Shown here: piece after piece, positions 1 through 19,097 of the stretch
How positions within the stretch are numbered: position 1 is the first letter of the stretch
How the letters are laid out: each line of letters starts with the position of its first letter
Translations under genes and position numbers: made by a program
The notes under the pieces: model-generated
Database searches by the model: none
Told to the model about the DNA's origin: nothing
What the model saw: the letters and a program-made list of their open reading frames with translations, nothing else
Source of the DNA: Henckelia pumila
Taxonomy: Eukaryota > Streptophyta > Magnoliopsida > Lamiales > Gesneriaceae
Assembly (NCBI RefSeq): GCF_033568475.1
Contig: NC_133121.1
Coordinates: 3,224,001-3,288,000, forward strand
Direction of reading: 5' to 3'
DNA length: 64,000 nt

Positions 1-58
1 ACGATTTCCTAGCTAACTCTATTATTATTATTTTTTAAAATAATAATAAGAAGCCATG

Positions 59-678
59 AATCAGGCTAGGGGTGCAAACGAACCGAATCGAGCCGGATAA
101 TGGTAAAATTTTAAGGCTCGAACTCGAATAAATCAGGCTAGGGGTGCAAACGAACCGAATCGAGCCGGATAATGGTAAAATTTTAAGGCTCGAACTCGAA
201 TAAATCAGGCTAGGGGTGCAAACTAACCGAATCGAGCCGGATAATGGTAAAATTTTAAGGCTCGAATTCAGCTCGATAAGAGTATATTCGAGTTCGAGCT
301 CGATTCGAAGTTCGATAATTTCAAATATTTTGGCTCGAGCTCGGCTCGAAATGAAGTTCGAGTTCGACTCGAAATATTCGAACCTATTCGTGAACTATTC
401 GGAGATTATGGTTCGAAAAGCTCAAAATTTTCGAAAAAAGTTCTAAGTGTATATATATTTATTATATAATTATATTATATTAATTAAATATTAAGGTTCG
501 CGAACTATTCGGGAACTATCGAACAGTATAATTTCGGCTCGAGCTCGGCTCGAAAAAAAGTTCGAACATGTTCGAATTCGGCTCGAGTTCGATAAGCTCG
601 AATACGAATCAAATATTTATCGAGCGGACTCGTAAAACTCACGAATATGTTCAGTTCATTTGAATCCCTAAATCAGGC
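59..678. mobile_element. hAT-like non-autonomous element with triplicated 5' end
   Basis: The element body (67-670) begins TAGGGGTGCAAACGAAC and ends, in reverse complement, TAGGGATTCAAATGAACTG, so it has imperfect terminal inverted repeats. It is flanked by the exact 8-bp duplication AATCAGGC at 59-66 and 671-678, the size made by hAT transposases. The interior is a degenerate run of TTCGAG/GCTCGA motifs with no credible ORF, so it would depend on a transposase supplied elsewhere. The left end is a 72-bp tandem array: AATCAGGC plus the 5' terminus recurs at 59, 131 and 203. Confidence 0.75.
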
Positions 679-1303
679 CATTTAATAATTATTAATAGCA
701 TGCTGATAAAATGGGCCGCCATTTTTCAGCCCATGTTCGTTTTTTGGATCATTGTCGCAGCCCATGTTGGTATTTAATTTAAGAGTTAAGCTGAAGTTTG
801 TCTCCAGTCTTTATGTGAACAAAAAATGTATTTGTACTCTCCACAAAAAATGTTTCTGCACGAGCCCATATCTATTTTCTCGAATGTAAAAAAATATCGT
901 ACAATTTTCTATTGTAGAAGCAATTCCAAATACTACATGTATTTGAATTCCATGCGATGGTGCATATCTAGCAAATTGAAACTGGTGGAACCAAATCATT
1001 AGGGGAAATAAAACCAAATGATGGAACCAAATCATGATGTCATAGATGATATCTTAAAACAATATTTTTTAATTAAAATATGTGATGATATTTTCTTTTA
1101 AAATTGGGGACCAGGATGTGATGTCTTTTTCTTTTCTTTTCTTTTCTTTTTTTCCTTCAAAATTTGGTGGGATAATATATAATAATAATCAATAATATTA
1201 TAATGTGTGGCTTAAACGTACAAGCAAGCCCAAGCTTACTTCTTCTCTATACATTCTCTCTAAAGGTAGTTGACCTTTACTTTTATCTTCGAGAGAATTC
1301 TTC
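679..1303. other. Upstream region of the RD19-like protease gene
   Basis: AT-rich spacer and presumed 5' UTR/promoter of the protease. It holds a CTTTT-rich pyrimidine tract near 1127-1155 and an ATAATATATAATAATAAT stretch near 1171-1190 that could supply a TATA element. Short ORFs here have no family resemblance. No other gene is seen. Confidence 0.4.
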
Positions 1304-3814
<2,511 letters not shown>

Positions 3815-4847
3815 TAACATCTCACAGTAGGATACCAATTGCTGTTTGCTTCTCAGCTCTGAACATAAAGTAAGTGCCTGTATTTTATGAAGAATCCACT
3901 CGGGTCGACATACCCGATACCAAAAACTTATTTATCTATGTAATGGTGTCTGCCAAAAACTCCATTTGTAAATGCTTAAAAAAAAACCAAAAATGTTTTA
4001 AAATTTGAAGAATAAGAAGAAAGTGTCTTGATAGATGACACAAATTATTGTATCTATGTTATTAGCTTTGTGTTCCGCTTATTTATCTATTTTGTATGCT
4101 CTTTAAATTGGTTTGACCGTGGAGTATCTTTCCTTTGTTTTTTCTCGATCCTGTTGTCCATTCATTTACATTTTTGGAACAATTACATCGGGTGAAAAAA
4201 GGTTGGTCCAAATCCAAAGGACGAAAGCATATCTCGTCTCAAAATGTAGATGCCAAACACGTAAATCGCACTTGTGCGTCCATTTAGATTGTTCTCTCCT
4301 AGGACACAAAAACAATGGAAATTTATACGCCAATTGAATTTAAATTATCGAGAGGGTAAATTTAAAAATTCTTACGTAAATTGTGAAAAAAAAAAAAAAA
4401 AATTGGAACCGAAAATCTTCCCCCTTGTCAATCATTGGTAATTTGGTCTACTACGAATGTAGGGTGAATGAATATGAACGATATGTTGTCAAAAAAATAG
4501 ATTTGATTGAGATGCATAACCTAATTTTAAATAGCCCCAAAATCACCATAGCATACTGATTTCCTCCCACATTGTCTCGTGCGTTCATATCCGCCCGCCA
4601 CTTAAACAGAACAATAACACACTATTGGACGAGACGAAAGTATTTACTGTTTTGAACATAGCATGAAGCCTTTCCCCTCCATTTACTGAGTAACTCCAAT
4701 TGACATCGCTTGCGAATTCCTTAATGGTACGACTTAATAATTCAGCACACGGCCGCTAAAACAGTTGCGATGGATTTTCTTCCGACATTCGAATTACTCG
4801 CCTGATGTGTGCAGATATAACTGAACTTCACGTGCTTTAATGTTCTA
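3815..4847. other. Intergenic region between convergent protease and MCM4 3' ends
   Basis: Holds the 3' UTRs of two convergent genes. An 18-20 nt A tract lies at about 4385-4404. Nothing else is recognised: there is no ORF with family resemblance and no clear repeat. Confidence 0.4.
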
Positions 4848-9968
<5,121 letters not shown>

Positions 9969-10060
9969 AATCTTCAACCCAACCCACCAGAATTTGCAAA
10001 GAAGTCGATTGTAGTTGGGGAGTGAAGGGAGACTAATCGTTGAAAAAGGGTTTAGATTCT

Positions 10061-10094
10061 TTTGGCGGGAAAAGTGCGCGGGATTTTGGCGCCA
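10061..10094 (-). promoter_or_regulatory. Two E2F-like sites upstream of MCM4
   Basis: TTTGGCGGGAAAA lies at 10061-10073 and TTTTGGCGCCA at 10084-10094, about 93 and 116 bp upstream of the MCM4 start codon. Both match the E2F consensus TTTSSCGS; the second is the palindromic TTGGCGCCA form. Plant MCM genes are established E2F/DP targets, so S-phase activation is the expected role. Binding itself is inferred. Confidence 0.8.
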
Positions 10095-11077
10095 GTTTGT
10101 AGTGGGCTTTTTGCCGGGCTTTAACTGTATTGGACTTTGGACCCAAAAATTAGTGGTTTGGACCATAATTCTTAGAAGTTAGATCAAGCGTTTTACAACG
10201 AACGTGTTTCGATGGATGGATTCAAATCGATAATTTTTTTGATATATTTAAATCCATATATATATATATATAAATATATATAGTATATTTAATATAATAT
10301 TGGTTTTCAAGTTTATCCAATAAATTATTATGTCATTTGAAATTCATTATATTTTGTATGACCGTTGGATAAATAAGTAAGATGCGCATTTAATATTTGA
10401 TATTAATCAATTTGAAATTAATCAATCCAAACACAACCTAAAATAATCTCATAACAAAATTATTTAGTAATAGTAATATTATGTGTACAAAATATTGGTC
10501 TTGTTGTTTTAAAAAATAACCACTGATCATTTACCTGTGTATAAAATATTATAAAATGTATTATAACAATTGCATAACTTGTATATCATCATCTATGAAA
10601 TAAGGGGCAAATTTGTTGTGTTTGTTTTTAATTCTTATAATCTTATGACCAAACAAACTTTTGTCCACTACAAAAATATATGTAATTTACACTATATTTA
10701 CGTGTAAATTTTTATGTAAACAAACATTGCATTAAATAAAAAGAAATTAATATAGAGCGAGTAAAATGAAACTTGATATATATTAAGTTAAGATTAAGAT
10801 AAGATAAATATAAGATTTTCTTTCAATCATTTTCGTAAACTTAATTAACATTACCGGCACCGCACACGCATTGGGTGTGCAACGTAACCAAAAAATATTA
10901 TATTTTTTGCTAAATTGAGTCATTATTGTTGTGATCTTTCTCAATTTTTTTTCCCAACCTAATTGAAGGATGCAATTAAGTTTTGTTTTTTGGATTTTAA
11001 TTTTTTTTGTAATTTTTGTTTTGTACCATACCAAGAGACCATGTTATGACCATCTTATCCCTCTTGCATAATAAATA

Positions 11078-11113
<36 letters not shown>

Positions 11114-11196
11114 GAGATTATCCTCCATGCTCGTTCCTAATTCAGCAGCATATTCCTCGGAACATAACTGGCAATTAATTTCAAAAGTACGGGTAG

Positions 11197-11387
11197 CCTG
11201 ATAATGAGTAAGTTAGATCCTATCTATACAGACACTGCCTTGGCATACATCTAACGGTCCTCATTCATCAATAAATGTGGGGTTCATTATTTTTTAGTGG
11301 ACCCCACATGTATTGTTAAATGAGAGCCCTTAGATCTATTATGGAGATAATGCCTGTAAAGGTAGGTTGAAATGAACCCTGATAATG
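11197..11387. mobile_element. Foldback MITE with 10-bp target duplication (Mutator-like)
   Basis: The body (11207-11377) folds into a near-complete hairpin: the left-arm landmarks TATACAG, TCTAACGG and AAATGTGGGGT are matched in reverse complement on the right by TTTACAG, TCTAAGGG and ACATGTGGGGT. The flanks carry the exact direct repeat CCTGATAATG (11197-11206 and 11378-11387). A 9-11 bp duplication is typical of Mutator-like elements. There is no coding capacity. Confidence 0.7.
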
Positions 11388-11515
11388 TGCTGATCATAAT
11401 TAATTATTTTTAACATATTCCTTATTAAGCTTATACATGCATGTTCATAAAACACATATTGAGATTTGAGAATATATAAAGTTATATATATATATATATA
11501 TAAATTTTCAGCTGG

Positions 11516-11655
11516 TCAACCAATGATGCCCAACTCATCCCGACAACTAAAACCCGGTAGTGGGTTTTAGTGATACAAATTTTTTTAAAAAAAACAACTA
11601 AAACCTGGTAGTGGGTTTTAGTGGTAAGAGACGAGTTGAGCATGAATGGTTGGGC
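11516..11655. mobile_element. Foldback MITE with two internal hairpins
   Basis: The ends CAACCAATGATGCCCAACTC (from 11517) and CAACCATTCATGCTCAACTC (reverse complement of the right end) form imperfect terminal inverted repeats. Inside, a unit of about 27 bp (AACTAAAACC-GGTAGT-GGGTTTTAGT) occurs twice, near 11545-11571 and 11595-11621, and each unit is itself a perfect-stem hairpin. Target duplication not resolved. No coding capacity. Confidence 0.6.
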
Positions 11656-11841
11656 AATAAGTAATATAAATATATATATAATTCATGATCTTTTAACTAC
11701 TACTCATAGACTTATGACTAATATTTAACCAAATAAACAATCATTTTTGTTCCCATAAATTTATTAGATTTTTTTCTAAAAGTAATTTTAATTAAAAAAA
11801 TCAAATTTTTCGTCACATACAATGAATGTGCAAATACGTTA

Positions 11842-11880
<39 letters not shown>

Positions 11881-11885
11881 TATGT

Positions 11886-11998
11886 TGTCCACCTCCGGTG
11901 CCCACCTATGAAGGTGACACTCATCCATTGGATGAACCTCATCCAATGGATGAGTGTCACCTCATAGGTGAACATGAAAGATAGCACCGGAGGTAGGC
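11886..11998. mobile_element. Foldback MITE, near-perfect palindrome
   Basis: ACCTCCGGTGC...CACCTATGA...GTGACACTCATCCATTGGATGA is followed after 3 nt by its reverse complement, ending GCACCGGAGGT near 11993. The arms differ by short indels (an extra AG on the left, about 10 nt on the right). Both flanks are (TA)n, so a target duplication cannot be told apart from the microsatellite. No coding capacity. Confidence 0.65.
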
Positions 11999-12390
11999 AG
12001 CGTAACAAAACTCTATATATATATATATATATTCATCGTACGTACCTAACCGGGGAAAAAGTTTTTAAAATGGAATAAATTATTGTCAAAAGGGCGAAGT
12101 TGGAACTCGAAACAACGTGCTCAAATATTATAATTAATAATTATAATTAATAATTAAAAGTGGAACCCGATGGATTATGGTTTTACTGATTGCTGGTATG
12201 GTAAAATGTTGGGAATCTAACAAACACTGTACTGCCACACACAAACAAATACATTAAAAAATATATACATATTTTCCCCTAAAAGTAATTCCACAGCTAA
12301 TATTCCAAAATGTTAGTATCATAATGTTGAATGGTTTTTATTTATTATCATAACATATGTGAGGTTTATAGAAAATCATTTTTAACTAGC

Positions 12391-12452
12391 TAGCTAGCCA
12401 GGGGCGGATCCAGGAATATTATCAAGGGAGGGCAGACGGAGAATCAAAGATC

Positions 12453-12511
<59 letters not shown>

Positions 12512-13074
12512 CAAAATTTAAATATAGTACTCCAATAATGTAAATAATATTGTTAGATTTCAAATTTAATTTACAATTAATATACCCCTACAACTTGACA
12601 TTTTTTAAAAATTATTAATAACTTCAATCGAAAAACTACAAAAATATATATTTTTCAGTATAAGTAATTTATAACATTCATATTAATTTTCAATGCAAAA
12701 AAATTTTCTTCTTTGCGGTTGTTACGACTGTTAAAATCAAATTCAAACTCACAAGCTTGTAAGCTAACAAATTTTGCTTCAACAATTTGTTTTTGGGTTT
12801 AAAAAAACTTACACTCATTTGTGTTTAGGTTTAAAAACTTAGTGTTTGGGTTTCAATTTTTAAAAAATTATGAGCCACAAATTTTCGGATCACTTTGTAC
12901 ACATTAAATAACGAAAAATAACTAAGGTTTTTTGCCCCTCTCTTGTATTTATTTTGTTCATAATCTATACTCATAAATTATAAATTTATTTTACATGTAA
13001 GGGTATTTAAAAAAAAATCAAGGGAGGGCAGCTGCCCTCCCTTGTCCCTTAATGAAGCCGCCCCTGTAGCTAGC
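12391..13074. mobile_element. hAT-type MITE, CAGGGGCGG family
   Basis: The body (12399-13066, 668 bp) starts CAGGGGCGGATCC and ends with the reverse complement of CAGGGGCGGCTTC. A second inner inverted pair is AAGGGAGGGCA. The flanking direct repeat TAGCTAGC (12391-12398 and 13067-13074) is exact and 8 bp long, as expected for hAT. The interior is AT-rich, with a (TA)n tract at about 12456-12511 and no transposase ORF. Confidence 0.85.
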
Positions 13075-13486
13075 TATAGTGAACTCGATGCATAAAGTAT
13101 AAATTGAGATTAGCCAGCTGCTAGCAATTAATTAACTAGCAATTAATTAGCATAAACTGTGTATATATAATTGTGAAATAATAATTTGCATGCCTTGCAT
13201 GTTTTCATTTGTACGTAATATATAGTAAAATGAAAATTTTAAATCAATAATCTCGCTGGACCGGAAAGAAAATTATAATGGCCACAGTTGAGAGAATTCA
13301 CTTTATTAAAGAAATGAGCATGAGAAAAAAAAAATAAAAAGAAAAAAAAGAGTGGCTTTAATTAATTGTGTACGTTGTGTGTTCACATTATATATATTGA
13401 AATATATTTTTTTTCTGGACAAGAACTATAATATATAACATGTTTTCTAATTTTTGAATTGTGTGTTTATTTGGTGGAGCTAGCTA

Positions 13487-14776
13487 GTGATGATGAGCAG
13501 AGAAGCAGCATCATCAAGTAGCAGCAGCAGCATCAAATGCCAAGACTGTGGAAACCAAGCCAAGAAAGATTGCCTATACTTGAGGTGCAGAACTTGCTGC
13601 AAGAACCGAAGGTTTCAGTGCCAAACCCATGTCCGAAGCACTTGGGTCCCAGTCTCTCTCAGGCATATTCAGCCTGATCAGATGTCCCCCGCCCCCGCCC
13701 CCGCCGCCGCCGCTCATCAGCGTCACGGCCAAAACCCTAAAAGACACAAACAGATTCAAGCACTAGGTACGTACTCTTTTTATGTTTGATTTTGCAAGAT
13801 TTGAACACTATATACATCCCACAAACACGCAGTAAAAGATGGTTCAATTAATATTAGTTAAATTGTCATGAGATATCTATACAAACCATAGACCTACTTG
13901 AGATATACACATACACACATGCATTATATTAGCATTTAGCGCACACATAATATTATATATACAAACTACTAAATTTTTAGTTTAGCAAATGGAAATTTAT
14001 TAAAATTTATTTAATTCAACAATAGATGGTACGTACTTAAATTTCAACGAATTATGTAAAGAGTTTCAAAGGCGAAATTTTTTTATGCTCTCAAATGATG
14101 ATTTCTTTTTTTTTTCTCGTTCATTTTGCTATTTTTTATTTAATCATAATGAGGAAATGAATTTGAACACACGCTTCTTCGATCGATCTCTATTGGAAAA
14201 GGTTTATATAATTGCGGTGGCGTTTTCCAAAATATCCCTTATTTAACAGTAAAATTATATGGTACGTTGAATTAGTTTTTGTATTAATTTTAACATACTT
14301 ATTATAATGAACATATACACACACAATTAATTTACCTACGTCACATGTGCCACACTATGGTATCATGTCTATTAAAATATGACAAGATACAGTAGTGTTT
14401 CTTTATTAATTTGATTATTAGATATATCCAATTTTAATTTATTCGACGATTGGGGTTAGAAAAAGAAAATTTCCCGAGCGAAGTGAGTTTTCCGGCAGCG
14501 TTCCGCTGCGTTCGCGTGAGCTCAATGGACAATGTGGTGGATCAGTACGCATACCAAACATCCGTGAGCATTGGAGGGCACGTTTTCACTGGCATCTTAT
14601 ATGACCAAGGCTCGGAACCGGAGGGAGCCGGAACTTATATCACCGGAGAAAGCTCCTCCGCCGGTTTATTACATCAGCCATGTACTTCCGCAACTGCAAC
14701 GGGTACAACCCCGGCAACATATACAAGTCATTTATGTGGCTTGAGTCCGCAGCTCTTACATTACCCTAAGAGCTAA
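13487..14776 (+). CDS. SHI/STYLISH-family (SRS) zinc-finger transcription factor, short form
   Basis: Two exons, 13487-13766 and 14460-14776 (GT-AG, phase 1), 198 aa. Residues 18-48 form the SRS RING-like finger (C18, C21, C29, C34, C37, C38, C45, H48), followed by STWVP. Exon 2 supplies the second family signature, with [16 protein letters not shown] and [17 protein letters not shown] proteins are plant nuclear factors that promote auxin biosynthesis and shape carpels, leaves and lateral roots. Oddities: the finger position usually filled by His (C-x-H) is Tyr31; the basic stretch after the finger is reduced to NPKRHK; and the protein is much shorter than the 300 or more aa of SHI/STY1. I recall SRS6/SRS7 proteins also having Tyr or Phe there, so it need not be inactive. 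Start chosen at the first in-frame ATG of three. Confidence 0.88.
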
Positions 14777-16486
14777 AGATGTAAAGTGATGACCTTTCTC
14801 TAAATGGTCAACACATGTATATTGAATATATAAAAAAAAATATTTAAATATAAGAGCCATTATTAAAATTTTATTTTTCATTGATTAATTGCATTTTAAA
14901 ACTAATTAAATGCACGTTTTCAGAAAATTAAAGGCAATGTGGTCACGAAATAGCTAGCTCTCAGCATATGCAAAGCACATATATAAGAAATAATTTATCA
15001 TTTACGTGCAACTTTTTTCTACTCACGATCATTAAAATAATAATCGGTACATGCCAAACATTCTGTATTTCTGTAATTGATTCAATATTTATAATATATT
15101 AGTATTTGGAAACACGCGTTGCGTGTTTATGCAATACGTTTTTTTTTAATAAAAACAAAAAAAATAGAGAACAAATTTGAATTTTTTTTGTGAATAAATT
15201 AATTAATTTTATAAACGTAACATTTTCGTATATAAGTAGTTATCCATTGATAAAATAAAATGACATTTTTGTAATTAAATATATATACTTAAGGGTAAAA
15301 TAAAGAAGAGTTCGTCGTACCAACATATCAACCTCTCAACTTTAATAAAATAAAATAAATATTAGAGTGTGGTTAAATTAAACTTAAATAAATATAATCA
15401 TACGTACGTAGGTGTAGATTACGATTTACATGTGATCTTCTAAGCTTGCGACTCTTTTCCAGATTTTCCGTTTATTTGCCGCAAGCTATATTTTTTTCAC
15501 AAAAATGCTGTGAGACAACTGACTCGAGTGTTAATTAGTTTTGTGAGATATATCTTCTATTTTGATTCGATTCATAAAAAAATTATTTCTTTACGTCAAA
15601 AATAATTTTTTTCATCGAGTCGCTTATATATTATATATATATATTCATAAAATCATCTCACATCATACATATTCAGTGTTGTTTATTAATTAAGTAAACT
15701 AAATGAGTCGACATGACAATGGCAATCACTTATGTACTTTCTTTTGGATAAATTGTAATATACACACATATATATGATGTGATATATATAGTCCTTAAAT
15801 AATGTTGAGTGACTTTTAACATTTTTTTGTTATTTGAAGTTCTTTATTCCACATCGAATAATAATTGGTAGGCTGTAGGCATCTTTATTTTTGGACGACA
15901 GTGACCTTAAACAAAGCACCTAATTGTTATTATAATAACAAATTTGTATATATATACAGTAATCTCACTATCAAAAGAAAAAGGAATGATGCCCATAAGA
16001 ATATATACTTGGTACTCCAGAAGAAAATGAACCTTCATATATGATATATTATGAAGCTAGCACTTATTTTAGTCGCTATTAATTAATAAATAATGTATAA
16101 GCTGCGAATAAACGAATCTTTAATTTTGCCCAATATTAATCACTCAAACGAACAAAAAACACTTATATTAGCCCTTAATTATTTTTTTTACTGATCTTCA
16201 AACACATTATTGATCATATGTTCTACTTTGTATATATGCAATTCATATATAGCAAAAATTTATTTTGTTCAGCGGAACTTTTCAGTGGTTTAATTTCTTC
16301 AAAATCAATCAGTTTTTTAATTATTATTTTTTTGTGAAAAGTGAAAACTAACGAAACGAAGATGGAGTAGCGTGTTTTTCCCCTGATTTTAAAATATAAA
16401 TTATGGTAAAAATACAAAAATAAAAATAAGATTTTATGTCTAACTTTTGTATTTTAAGGTTTTTTTTTAATAAAAAAAGGAAAAAA
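14777..16486. other. AT-rich intergenic region
   Basis: 3' UTR of the SRS gene followed by AT-rich spacer with short (TA)n tracts. No gene, transposon end or convincing structure recognised. The small ORFs near 16223-16417 and 16436-16618 are low-complexity or overlap the copia LTR. Confidence 0.4.
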
Positions 16487-16587
16487 TGTAAGAAACTCAA
16501 ATCTCCTAAACTAAAGAAAGAATATATACGAAAATATAGACAACTTAATAAACATTACAACTACATACAACTATATTATTGCCAATA
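16487..16587 (-). repeat. Copia 3' LTR, internally deleted
   Basis: 101 bp, against 196 bp for the partner at 25944-26139. Both share the outer TGTAAGAAAC and the segment from AAATCTCC to TTGCCAATA; about 95 bp between them is absent here. LTR copies are identical at insertion, so the deletion came later. If the strict TG...CA rule is applied, the inner border is 16584 instead of 16587. Confidence 0.85.
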
Positions 16588-16593
16588 CCCCCC

Positions 16594-17712
16594 TCAAGTT
16601 GGAGCATGCAAGTCCTGAATGCCCAACTTGCGAAGTAAGAACTCAAATGAAGATTTTCCAAGCGTTTTGGTAAATAAGTCAGCGAGCTGTACATAGGTCT
16701 GGACGTGAGCTGTCTTGATAGTACCATTTTGTATGGCGTCGCGGACAAAGTGACAATCGATCTCGATGTGTTTTGTTCGTCCATGAAACACTGGATTGGC
16801 CGCAATATGTAATGCGGCTTGACTGTCGTAATATAAATTTACAGGAGTTGGATGATCGACATTGAGAGCCAGCAGAAGCTCCTTCAACCATTTTAGTTCA
16901 CACGTAGTGGTAGCCATCGAACGATACTCCGCCTCGGCAGAAGATCGCGAGACTGTATGTTGTTTCTTAGTTTTCCAAGAGATCGGTGAATTCCCAAGAA
17001 GAATGAACCATCCAGTCAGAGAACGGCGTGTGAGCGGACAACCAGCCCAATCAGAATCGCACCAAGCATACAAACGCAAATCGCTATCAGAGCGCAACAT
17101 AATTCCTTGCCCAGACTTTCCCTTCAAGTAACGCACAACACGAAGTGCAGCCTCCCAATGCTGTTCTCGGGGGTCTTGCATAAATTGAGCTAACACATGT
17201 ACACAATATGCGAGCTCAGGACGTGTAACCGAGAGATAGATAAGTCGGCCTACCAACCGTCTGTAGGTTTCAGGTTCAGCAAGAGAAGCTCCATTGGCCA
17301 ATGCCAAGTTATGATTTGGTTCAAGTGGGATAGAAACAGGTTTAGCACCAAGTAAGCCAACCTCAGATATAATGTCTAATGTGTATTTACGTTGACACAA
17401 GAAGATACCTTCAGAGTTACGAGCCACCTCGATCCCCAATAAATATTTCAAAGTACCCAAGTCCTTCATGTGAAAGCAGGTGCTCAGATATTCTTTGAAT
17501 TTTCGAACAGCTTCATGATCATTTCCGGAGACAATAAGATCATCAACGTACACAAGAACATGAACTTGAATCTTGGCCCTCCTCAGAGTGAAAAGAGAGT
17601 AGTCGGAGTAAGATTGGTTGAAACCATAATGCTTCAAGGCTGTAGCCAATTTCGCAAACCAACACCGAGGAGCCTGTCGTAATCCATATAAAGATTTATG
17701 CAGACGGCATAC
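16594..17712 (-). pseudogene. Copia polyprotein 3' part: RT C-terminal half and RNase H
   Basis: An open frame (minus strand) covering the conserved copia RT segment with SLYGLRQAPR and the catalytic YVDDLIVSG, then RNase H with DSDWAGCP, SAEAEYRSM and TKHIEID, and a natural stop at 16596-16594 just before the purine tract. It is cut at its 5' side at 17712 by the inner LTR element; the upstream RT part resumes at 22690. This half has no internal stop, so the lesions lie in the other part of the element. Confidence 0.92.
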
Positions 17713-19091
17713 TGTAAAGATCAAGAAATTTACATGCATGCAATTTCAAAAGCAATTACACCAAGAGTTATGTAAGATTAATTATCTCAATTAATGTTGG
17801 CATTAACTCAAGAAGTTGGAAAGCCAAAGGACAAACCATGAAACTCCCATCATCAATTATCATTATGGACATGATTAAGGACTTTTATGACCATTAAGAG
17901 TGTCCTTTCACCTTCTACTAAACCTCACCTATAAATAGAGCTCAAGGTTGAAGGAATTAGATACACCAAACCCAAGCTTTGCTCTCTCCATATCTCACAA
18001 AATTTAGTATCTATAGTGGTCGAGACTCTGCCTAATTTTTGAATCTGGAGTAGCTTGTGTTCAAAGCAAGTAGTCGAGCAAGAGTGCTGTTGAAAGTCCT
18101 GATCGAGGTGTCATCCAATTTCGAGTTAGAGTTCTGACCAAAGATCCAATATACTTCAATTTTTGTGGGAATCATGTAAGTGAGTTTTTATTTCTTTAAG
18201 CCATCTTTGTTTCAATTCGATGGAAATCATTGAGTCTTGTTTCTATTGGACTCTTTTTGTTAATTTTGATTCTCTAAGCATTATTCTAAGAAACCATCAA
18301 AATCTTTGTTTGAGCTTATTCTTGTTTGAAATCACCAAGTATCCGTTTCAAGTTTTGATCGTACACTGTTTGTTTTATGTCCTTTGATTTCGTTTCATGT
18401 TTCATTCTGTACGATTCCTCTGTTATGCAATGAGATCTTGAAATGCACTGTTAGGATTCAAATTAAGAAATGGTAAGGAAATTCCGAAAACATGATATGA
18501 TAAGGCCCTGATGCGGTGGGTTATAATAACCGTTTAAGGCCTCGTCCCCTTAGAGGAGTAACAATTAGGGACTGATCAGTAGCCAAGGATTAACGAGATG
18601 AATAACAGTGTTATGTCTAAGTTATGCTTCAGTTATGATTTGTCTTGATGCTTTGTTTCGAATTCTGTTTGTCTCATATCTTGACTCCTGTTGCGATATG
18701 TTTGGAACATGTCTTCTTTTGAATTCGTATCATGTATATATATATTCGAAATTTGTGTGTACGATTGGCCCCCACTTGCTGAGTGTTTCTCAAAACACTC
18801 ACCCCTTTACTCTCCCTCCCCAGATAAGAATGAAGATGAGTTAGACGACGAAGAACAGAATATGTTCTGGGGTTGGTGATGACGGATCAGTTCAAGTTGA
18901 AGAAATATTTTTTTACTTTAAATTTCAATTTCGCTTCCGCATTGTCGCACTTGTGTTTTTCTATGTAAAAACAGTTATAGTTTATGAAACAGACTGGTTT
19001 TTGGCAAGATTTGTACTACGAGGCTTGTTGTTTCAATGTTAAATTGTTAAACAACGCCGATGTCAACTAGGCCCGGTTCCGGGGCGTGACA
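17713..19091 (+). repeat. 5' LTR of the nested element
   Basis: 1,379 bp, TG...CA ends, with a plausible core promoter TATAAATA at 17930-17937. It carries the same body as the right LTR, with scattered substitutions and a 1-nt length difference. Confidence 0.9.
17930..17937 (+). promoter_or_regulatory. TATA box in the LTR of the nested element
   Basis: TATAAATA inside the left LTR, repeated at 21524-21531 in the right LTR. It is the expected position for an LTR RNA polymerase II promoter, about 220 bp from the LTR start. Inferred from sequence only. Confidence 0.6.
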
Positions 19092-19097
19092 TTTTAG

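Larger units (their letters stand above)
9969..13486. other. Intergenic region rich in MITEs between divergent MCM4 and SRS genes
   Basis: Apart from the MCM4 promoter and the transposon pieces listed separately, this is AT-rich spacer with several (TA)n tracts (about 10257-10275, 11083-11110, 11844-11875, 12016-12031). No protein-coding gene is supported; the ORFs between 10783 and 12008 are low-complexity. Confidence 0.5.

Noticed and set aside
59-274. Regular 72-bp direct repeats as a CRISPR-like array
   Set aside because: There are no spacers, the unit equals a transposon end plus its target duplication, and the context is plant nuclear DNA.
560-600. TTCGAATTCGGCTCGAGTTCG resembles a cloning linker with EcoRI and XhoI sites
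   Set aside because: It is part of the degenerate TTCGAG/GCTCGA array of the hAT-like element, bounded by proper termini and target duplications; no other vector sequence is present.
18608-18844. 78-aa ORF found twice, also at 22202-22420
   Set aside because: Both lie inside the two LTRs of the nested element; duplication reflects LTR identity and the reading has no protein-like features.
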